From contig CAYSWK010000033.1 in the NCBI GenBank assembly GCA_964434735.1, positions 1 through 11,422 of the forward strand: a stretch of DNA of 11,422 nt, given 5' to 3'. A program made the position numbers and the translations under genes. A model generated the notes under the pieces. That model did no database searches and had not been told where the DNA came from. It worked only from the letters and a program-made list of their open reading frames with translations. Every line of letters starts with the position of its first letter. Positions within the stretch are counted from its first letter, which is position 1. This stretch comes from CAYSWK01 sp964434735 (lineage in GTDB: Archaea > Micrarchaeota > Micrarchaeia > Anstonellales > Bilamarchaeaceae). Positions 6,882-11,422 of the stretch are shown here, piece by piece.

Positions 6882-7682
6882 TTAGATTTCCTTGCAATCT
6901 GCGTTGCACTCGTTTGCCAACGTTTTAAACCGCGTAATTTGTTCTTTGCTAAATTCTTTTGCAACAATAAGCACCGTTGCCTTTCCTTCAACATTTTTTG
7001 AGATTGCTTGGCGGAACGTTTCGGCTGTTAGGCGGGGAACGTTGAATTTTGCAAGCGTGTGCCCTACTGCATATTCGCTCGTAATCATAAGGGAATTCGC
7101 TTCCTGGGGGTAATGTCCGCCTCCCACTACAAATGCTGGTTTCCAGTGCCGGGGAGAGGGATCCGTTGTTTGTTCCCCGTTCCCTGTTTTCGGTTTTGGG
7201 TTAAGCTCCAACGCCTTCATGATTGCGCGCGCCGCAATGCGTGCGGCATTTGCGTCTTCAAAATATTTTTCGTTGCTTCCGATTTCAACAAAGCAAATTG
7301 GCACGTTGCAGGTAGGTCCATGGTGGTCGGTTTCAAGGCCGATTGCAAACCGTGATTTTTCAGCATCAAGTAGTTTTTTGGCTTCTTGAAAAAATGCTTT
7401 CATAAAAAAACAAGGGGCCGTATTAAGCGTTGAAGGGGCCCCTCCTAAAGCCGCGAGGTGCCAGTTTCCCGGCGCGTGTGTTGTTATGATCGGTTCGTCT
7501 ATTTTACTTCTATGTGAACTTAATATGATCAACAGGTCCGTTTCAAAATCGGTTGGAACATCAAGGATTGATTCAACATGCGTATCGATAAGGGAATGTC
7601 CTTTCCATTCCCATTTATCCTTATTTTTCCCTATGAAACCCTCCTCTACGAGGGCACGTGCTAGGTTTGAGCTTGCAGGCAC
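6882..7682 (-). CDS. dtdA: D-aminoacyl-tRNA deacylase, DTD2 family
   Basis: Removes D-amino acids wrongly attached to tRNA by hydrolysing the ester bond, a cytosolic proofreading step in archaea and plants. From the GTG at 7682 the product has 266 residues with the family hallmarks HAPGN (69-73), ETDHHGPT (117-124), FVEIGS (131-136), GGGHYP (187-192) and EYAVGH (203-208). A polar, proline-containing stretch (161-180) before the GGGHYP motif looks like an insertion. The start is problematic: the usual first strand of the family (ISVLLFSSQVPAS) is encoded in the same frame upstream of this GTG, but no ATG, GTG or TTG exists between it and the in-frame stop. The likely real start is an ATA at 7709-7707, overlapping the kinase stop and preceded by GGTGA. 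The coordinates given use the only canonical start. The gene is last in a PAP2-kinase-DTD2 operon. Confidence 0.92.
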   Translation of the reverse strand: MPASSNLARALVEEGFIGKNKDKWEWKGHSLIDTHVESILDVPTDFETDLLIILSSHRSKIDEPIITTHAPGNWHLAALGGAPSTLNTAPCFFMKAFFQEAKKLLDAEKSRFAIGLETDHHGPTCNVPICFVEIGSNEKYFEDANAARIAARAIMKALELNPKPKTGNGEQTTDPSPRHWKPAFVVGGGHYPQEANSLMITSEYAVGHTLAKFNVPRLTAETFRQAISKNVEGKATVLIVAKEFSKEQITRFKTLANECNADCKEI

Positions 7683-7709
7683 TTGCGATGAAAAAAGTAA
7701 TACCGATAT
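7683..7709 (-). other. Probable N-terminal extension of DTD2, with ATA start
   Basis: Read in the DTD2 frame, these 27 bases encode I-S-V-L-L-F-S-S-Q directly before V-P-A-S-S-N, which together look like the first beta strand and loop of DTD2 proteins. The first codon ATA shares its leading A with the kinase stop TAA, giving TAATA where coupled genes usually have TAATG. Confidence 0.55.
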
Positions 7710-8263
7710 TATATCACCATAAAGAAAAGTACTACGGTTATCGGGATGGTTGCATTATCATCAAAACCCAGCGGCAGGCTTTCAACAAGTGCCGTAATAA
7801 TTGCAAGCGGCAGTGCGATCCAGCCTACCCAAATATAGGTAAGCATTCCCATCGCGGCAAACGCAACACTCCCTTCTATTGTCTTTTTTGAATTAAGGGG
7901 GTTTTTTATTTTTCCATTCATTCCGACTAATGTGGAAAATCCGTCTCCTGCGCCAAGAAGGAAAATTCCAGTTGCAATTTCTTCAGTGCTGTTCAAGAAG
8001 ACAAGAAGAATAAGAATCCCCGTCGCGTACCATGCAAATCCCCAAAAGGGGACTGGCGCATTTTCACGTTCAAAAAGGGTCATAAGTGTATTGGAAACAG
8101 GGTCTTTATTGCCGCAAAGTCGCCGGTTTATGAAAACCGATCCGATTATGAGCGCGCCAAAGCCTAAAACCATGAGTTTGAACCTACCTATTAAGAATAA
8201 AAGTGCGAGTGCAAGCATCCCAAGAAAGATATGGATTACTTGCCTTCTAATTTCTTTTTCCAT
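7709..8263 (-). CDS. SEC59-family CTP-dependent polyprenol (dolichol) kinase
   Basis: A 184-residue polytopic membrane protein of the SEC59/DGK1/VTE5 group, which phosphorylates lipid alcohols such as dolichol, phytol or diacylglycerol using CTP. Visible family marks are the N-terminal RRQVIH (residues 6-11), ERENAPVPFWGFAWYATG (65-82), GDGFSTLVG (106-114), KKTIEGS (126-132) and the late ESLPLGFDDN (161-170). Hydrophobic stretches give roughly five to six membrane segments. The length is short but usual for archaeal members. The ATG at 8263 lies inside the end of the PAP2 gene (17-bp overlap), so the two are translationally coupled. Together they could make and dephosphorylate a polyprenyl phosphate carrier for glycosylation. 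Which lipid is used cannot be told from sequence; a phytol- or geranylgeraniol-type kinase in archaeal lipid salvage is an alternative. Confidence 0.85.
   Translation of the reverse strand: MEKEIRRQVIHIFLGMLALALLFLIGRFKLMVLGFGALIIGSVFINRRLCGNKDPVSNTLMTLFERENAPVPFWGFAWYATGILILLVFLNSTEEIATGIFLLGAGDGFSTLVGMNGKIKNPLNSKKTIEGSVAFAAMGMLTYIWVGWIALPLAIITALVESLPLGFDDNATIPITVVLFFMVI
7713..7718 (-). promoter_or_regulatory. Ribosome binding site deciding the DTD2 start
   Basis: The minus strand reads GGTGAT, matching the archaeal anti-Shine-Dalgarno complement, a few bases before the ATA at 7709. It lies about 30 bases before the GTG at 7682, too far to serve it. The site favours initiation at the ATA. 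Confidence 0.45.
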
Positions 8264-8729
8264 ATATTTCCCATCCTATGCTCGTTATGGCATATGCAAA
8301 TGGCGCAACAATGAGTCCGCCAACAATGTCCTCAAAAGTATGGACGCCTAAGTACATCCTGCTTATTGCAATCACCAGTGCACCTACAATAAGTACGGGG
8401 TATATTTTTTTATTAAGAAAGGCAATCATGAAAGTAAATGCAACTGCGGCATGTATGCTTGGAAAGGAGTATTCGTTTGGGCAGGTAACTTTACCCGTTT
8501 CAAACGCACAGGGTCTTTCTATGCCGTATGCTTCCTTTAAACCGAGACCAAGAATGGTTGCCATTAAAACAGCAACAAGTATTTTTACTCGTTTGTCATT
8601 TTTTGGCTCAAGCAAGAACGTTGCGGCAATAACCATTCCTACAAAGAGGATAGGTTCATTAATTGCCCTAGCCAAGGGATCGAAAATGCCATTGTTTTTA
8701 GAAAAAAACCATTCGGTTATCCGGTCCAT
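8247..8729 (-). CDS. PAP2-superfamily membrane phosphatase
   Basis: A 160-residue polytopic membrane phosphatase with all three PAP2 motifs: K65-x6-R72-P73, P90-S91-I92-H93 (isoleucine replacing the usual glycine of PSGH) and S123-R124-x5-H130-x3-D134. H93 would be the acid and H130 the nucleophile for phosphoester hydrolysis on the outer membrane face. Substrates of the family include polyprenyl diphosphates and phosphatidate. Next to a polyprenol kinase, dolichyl/polyprenyl-diphosphate recycling is the most natural guess. Four to five TM segments are visible (about 25-40, 49-65, 92-106, 108-122, 132-150). The ATG at 8729 is preceded by an AAGGT ribosome binding site about seven bases away. 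It leads the operon and is divergent from the large surface protein. The C-terminal end overlaps the kinase start by 17 bp. Confidence 0.92.
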   Translation of the reverse strand: MDRITEWFFSKNNGIFDPLARAINEPILFVGMVIAATFLLEPKNDKRVKILVAVLMATILGLGLKEAYGIERPCAFETGKVTCPNEYSFPSIHAAVAFTFMIAFLNKKIYPVLIVGALVIAISRMYLGVHTFEDIVGGLIVAPFAYAITSIGWEIYGKRN

Positions 8730-8760
8730 TTGGTTACCTTATGTTAACGTTGTTGCTTGC

Positions 8761-8770
8761 ATTTTTTAAT
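8761..8770 (-). promoter_or_regulatory. Possible TATA element for the PAP2 operon
   Basis: The minus strand reads ATTAAAAAAT, centred about 37 bp upstream of the PAP2 ATG, compatible with a short leader that contains the AAGGT ribosome binding site. The 106-bp intergenic region is AT-rich throughout, so this is tentative. Confidence 0.28.
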
Positions 8771-8801
8771 CCATTTGATTTTTGTGCAAAAAGTGTTGGT
8801 T

Positions 8802-8809
8802 TTTAAATA
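8802..8809 (+). promoter_or_regulatory. TATA box of the large surface-protein gene
   Basis: TTTAAATA, centred about 30 bp upstream of the ATG at 8836, fits an archaeal TATA box with transcription starting within a few bases of the ATG. There is no Shine-Dalgarno motif before the ATG, so the mRNA is probably leaderless or has a leader of only a few bases. Confidence 0.5.
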
Positions 8810-8835
8810 TCTTATTCGTTGTTGACTTGGTTAGT

Positions 8836-11422
8836 ATGAAGAGTACGTCAAAAGTCCCTATTTTGTTACTTATGCTTTTGATCTTTGTGTCTTTTTCGTT
8901 TTCAGCAGATGGTGACATAGGTAGTTGTCCATATCTCATTAATACTTCAGGAACCTATCAATTGCTTGTTTCATTATCGAACGGGGCGGCGTATCCTAAT
9001 GAAGCATGCATTCATATCAACACAAGTAATGTGTACCTTGATTTAGGCGGATATAGTATTGAGAATAGTACTTCTATTTCCCCCATTGTCGTTGGTGACA
9101 ATTATTTTGATGTTGGGTTCAATAATCACTATGTAGTTCCTGAAAATATTATCATTGCGAATGGAACAATTAGAAATTCGGCAACCGACGGTATTTTTGG
9201 CCAGGGTTTTAACAATTCTCTCATTTATAATGTAACCATTATCAATGCTACGACGGGCATTGTTTTTACTTCACCTAGTTTGCACGGTTACAATTATATC
9301 AATAATACCTTTAGGCATATTCGTGTATACAACTCAACAATTAATGGGATTGAGATGTATGGGTATAATACGTCGATACGCGATAGTGAATTTTCCTCGA
9401 ATGCTCAGTACGGTCTTAAATTAGGTCTAACTCAAAGTAATCTTTCTAATCTTTCACTCATAAATAATTCGTATTTTTCGCTGGTAATTACCAACATGAT
9501 TTATGATGAATGTAGTAATGTTTTTGAAAATTTGACCGGTGGATATCATAATCGTACCGTTCAGGTCATTAATACAAGTCAGACGGCATTTGAGAATCGT
9601 ACGGTTTCTGGAGTGTATATTTGTGATGCAAACGAAACTCAATTAAACAACATTACGATCGATAACTTTCCGGGAAGAAGCGACGGCATTATCTTTTACG
9701 AAGTAAGCTCTGTCGCTGGTGCGGTGCTTAAAAATATCAATATTAATAGGTCTGTGGCAGGTATTCAACTCGGTTCTGGGCCAACCACTCTTACGAATAT
9801 TTCGATCAGAGATAGTGGCGGCGCAACATACACAAGCTCTATTGTTGCATATTCTTCAACAGATTATACGAATGTTTTTCATAATGTCTCTGTGAGAGGG
9901 GGTTCTGGTAACGGGTTGTTTTTGGGTTCAGGTTCATACAATATTACTAATTCGTCATTTATTCTTAACAACGGATCCGGGCTGACAAATGGGAATTCAG
10001 GTATTTTAAGAAATTGTTCCTTTATTGGCCTTAATGTTTCAAATAATACGGCTCATGGTCTTGCATATGATTTACGAACTGGTTCATTTTTTGGTGGTAA
10101 TTTTCAGAATCTTCTTATTAAAGATATAGAATCACAAAGAAACAACGGTACGGGAATTGTTGTCGCAGGCCATAGAGATGCGATGGGATTCTTTGGTAAT
10201 AATATCGTGTACAATGTTACTTTTCAAAATATTTTCTTGAAAAACAATTCTGATAGTGATATTGAGCTTGAGCTCACAGACAACGTGACTTTTGATAATA
10301 TTACGTTTGCGTCTAATCCTTCAGCGTATTCGCAAACTGTTTGGTATGGGTTGTACATTAATTATTCCTATAATGTGGTAGTTAATAATTCAAATTTCAC
10401 TAATGTGGGAAATGCAATTTTCATTAATGAGTCAAACCTTACAAAAGTGTATTCAACTGTTTTTACGCAGACGAACGTTTCATTCAATGCAACTGATGGG
10501 AATTATTCGATTGTTAGTGAAACGGTGTTGCCGGCAGCGGCTCCCGTAGGCTCGTCCATTAGTAAGATGATCAATATTTCGGCAGCACCAGGTGATTTAT
10601 CTGTAGGGACGTTTAATCTTACCCTCTTCTATCTTGATTCGGATATAGGCACTCTTGATGAAACAACCGTTTCTATGTATTTGAAACCAGGCACCGGTTG
10701 GAGTTATGTAAGTTCTCAACTTCTCGATGCGTCCAATAACCGGATTTCAGTTGCCAATAATGCCTTATTTGGAACGTTTGCTCTTTTTGCAAATGCTTCT
10801 GCAGACACAACTGCACCAAAGCTTACTGTTCAGGCACCTGTCCAAGGACAGAATTATTCAAGCAACTCCGTTGCGATCAACTATGTGCATATAGGTGCAG
10901 ATGTCGATGATTGTTCCTATTCATTGGATGGTGCGGCAAATACTACGCTTGCATCTTGTGCCAATGCAACCATAACTCCAGGATTTGGAAGGCATAACAT
11001 AACTATTTACGTCAATGATACAAGCAATAATGTCAACGCAAGTTCACTTTTGAATTTCACTATTGACGTCTATACTCCCTTATTATCCGTTCAGTCTCCT
11101 ACAAATAATTCCAATTTCACCGGTTCAGTTGCATTTAACTACATCGTATCTGAAAACCTTACAAGCGCAACCTGTTCCTATTCACTGGATGGTGCAGCAA
11201 ATAATACGTTGTCCAACTGTGCCAATACTACAAAGAGCCCTGCAGAAGGAAGGCACACAATCATTTTCTTTGCAAATGATACTGTTGGAAACCTCAACGT
11301 TTCAACCCAGATCAATTTCACCGTTGACTCAACTGCACCTACGTTGTCAGTTGAAAGCCCTGTCAACAATACTCAATACAACACTTCAAGCGTTGCCTTT
11401 GACTTCACCGTTTCTGATGCAT
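8836..11422 (+). CDS. Large secreted beta-helix/Ig-repeat surface protein, C-terminus beyond window
   Basis: One frame stays open for 862 codons and runs off the right edge. It has a signal peptide (1-24, FVSFSFSA then DGD). A long region (about 66-560) of short Asn/Ile/Val-rich turns such as NIIIANGTIRNS and NNITIDNF is typical of right-handed parallel beta-helices (NosD/PbH1 repeats). Residues about 575-655 form a small beta domain ending GTFALFANAS, similar to the module that often follows such helices in archaeal surface proteins. From residue 657 Ig-like repeats begin, each exactly 87 residues with a TAP-type opening and a Cys pair. Dozens of N-X-S/T sequons are present. No catalytic site is visible; adhesion, S-layer-associated or carbohydrate-binding roles are inference. 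The ATG at 8836 has a TATA box about 30 bp upstream. An in-frame TTG at 8827 is less likely. Confidence 0.88.
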   Translation, partial: MKSTSKVPILLLMLLIFVSFSFSADGDIGSCPYLINTSGTYQLLVSLSNGAAYPNEACIHINTSNVYLDLGGYSIENSTSISPIVVGDNYFDVGFNNHYVVPENIIIANGTIRNSATDGIFGQGFNNSLIYNVTIINATTGIVFTSPSLHGYNYINNTFRHIRVYNSTINGIEMYGYNTSIRDSEFSSNAQYGLKLGLTQSNLSNLSLINNSYFSLVITNMIYDECSNVFENLTGGYHNRTVQVINTSQTAFENRTVSGVYICDANETQLNNITIDNFPGRSDGIIFYEVSSVAGAVLKNININRSVAGIQLGSGPTTLTNISIRDSGGATYTSSIVAYSSTDYTNVFHNVSVRGGSGNGLFLGSGSYNITNSSFILNNGSGLTNGNSGILRNCSFIGLNVSNNTAHGLAYDLRTGSFFGGNFQNLLIKDIESQRNNGTGIVVAGHRDAMGFFGNNIVYNVTFQNIFLKNNSDSDIELELTDNVTFDNITFASNPSAYSQTVWYGLYINYSYNVVVNNSNFTNVGNAIFINESNLTKVYSTVFTQTNVSFNATDGNYSIVSETVLPAAAPVGSSISKMINISAAPGDLSVGTFNLTLFYLDSDIGTLDETTVSMYLKPGTGWSYVSSQLLDASNNRISVANNALFGTFALFANASADTTAPKLTVQAPVQGQNYSSNSVAINYVHIGADVDDCSYSLDGAANTTLASCANATITPGFGRHNITIYVNDTSNNVNASSLLNFTIDVYTPLLSVQSPTNNSNFTGSVAFNYIVSENLTSATCSYSLDGAANNTLSNCANTTKSPAEGRHTIIFFANDTVGNLNVSTQINFTVDSTAPTLSVESPVNNTQYNTSSVAFDFTVSDA
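10804..11064 (+). repeat. Ig-like protein repeat 1 (87 residues)
   Basis: The first of three consecutive 261-bp units inside the surface protein. It opens DTTAPKLTVQAP and contains CSYSLDGAANTTLASC, and ends with an NITIYVNDTSNNVN strand and LNFTI. The two cysteines flank a hairpin and probably form a disulfide. Confidence 0.8.
11065..11325 (+). repeat. Ig-like protein repeat 2 (87 residues)
   Basis: The second unit opens DVYTPLLSVQSP and contains CSYSLDGAANNTLSNC, in exact register with the first. Across the Cys hairpin the DNA of the two units matches at 29 of 31 bases (10912-10942 against 11173-11203), so the repeats are related at nucleotide level as well as in protein. Confidence 0.8.
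11326..11422 (+). repeat. Ig-like protein repeat 3, cut by the window edge
   Basis: The third unit opens DSTAPTLSVESP, again 261 bp after the previous one, and continues to the edge of the window. It shows that the array extends beyond the right end. Confidence 0.7.

Noticed and set aside
8278..8769. Plus-strand 163-residue ORF opposite PAP2
   Set aside because: The minus strand carries all three PAP2 motifs; this ORF is the antisense shadow of that gene.
8730..8835. tRNA or small RNA gene in the PAP2/surface-protein spacer
   Set aside because: No cloverleaf, T-loop consensus or strong hairpin is seen; the 106 bp are explained by two divergent AT-rich promoters.
10804..11422. CRISPR-like or mobile repeat array
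   Set aside because: The repeats are 261 bp, in frame and protein-coding, without spacers, so they are Ig-like domain repeats of the surface protein.

Overview
The window reads as archaeal, most likely from a DPANN-type lineage such as the Woesearchaeota/Pacearchaeota/Diapherotrites kind; that placement is inference. The archaeal signs are an archaeal-type phenylalanyl-tRNA synthetase alpha subunit, a DTD2-family D-aminoacyl-tRNA deacylase, TATA boxes about 27-30 bp upstream of several start codons (leaderless or nearly leaderless transcripts), GGTGA-type ribosome binding sites, and a secreted, sequon-rich beta-helix/Ig-like surface protein of a kind common in DPANN genomes. No bacterial -35/-10 promoters, tRNA, rRNA, CRISPR array or insertion sequence is visible.

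Layout. Bases 1-1456 carry three genes on the minus strand: a hypothetical protein running off the left edge (1-674), a small conserved-looking protein with faint SecB-like character (727-1131), and a single-RRM RNA-binding protein (1199-1456). A divergent promoter region (1457-1602), with a perfect 14-bp palindrome, separates them from a tight plus-strand operon at 1603-6876. Its four genes are a small type I membrane protein, pheS, a large two-TM membrane protein with an intracellular winged-helix-like region, and another type I membrane protein. The gap is 5 bp at the first junction, and the next two are 4-bp stop/start overlaps. A convergent minus-strand operon (8729 down to 6882) encodes a PAP2 phosphatase, a SEC59-type polyprenol kinase and DTD2. 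From 8836 a very large secreted protein runs off the right edge: signal peptide, long parallel beta-helix, a small beta domain, then Ig-like repeats with an exact 87-residue period.

How the genes may fit together. The phosphatase/kinase pair has the composition expected for managing a polyprenyl (dolichyl) phosphate carrier, and the surrounding envelope proteins are rich in N-glycosylation sequons, so a cell-surface glycosylation theme is plausible though not shown. pheS (without pheT in view) and the tRNA proofreading gene are translation-quality genes placed inside envelope operons. The three membrane proteins flanking pheS are the best candidates for an undescribed envelope complex. A separate point of interest is that the DTD2 gene appears to have lost its NTG start: the conserved first strand of the protein is encoded upstream of the only canonical start, and the stop/start junction reads TAATA where TAATG would be expected.
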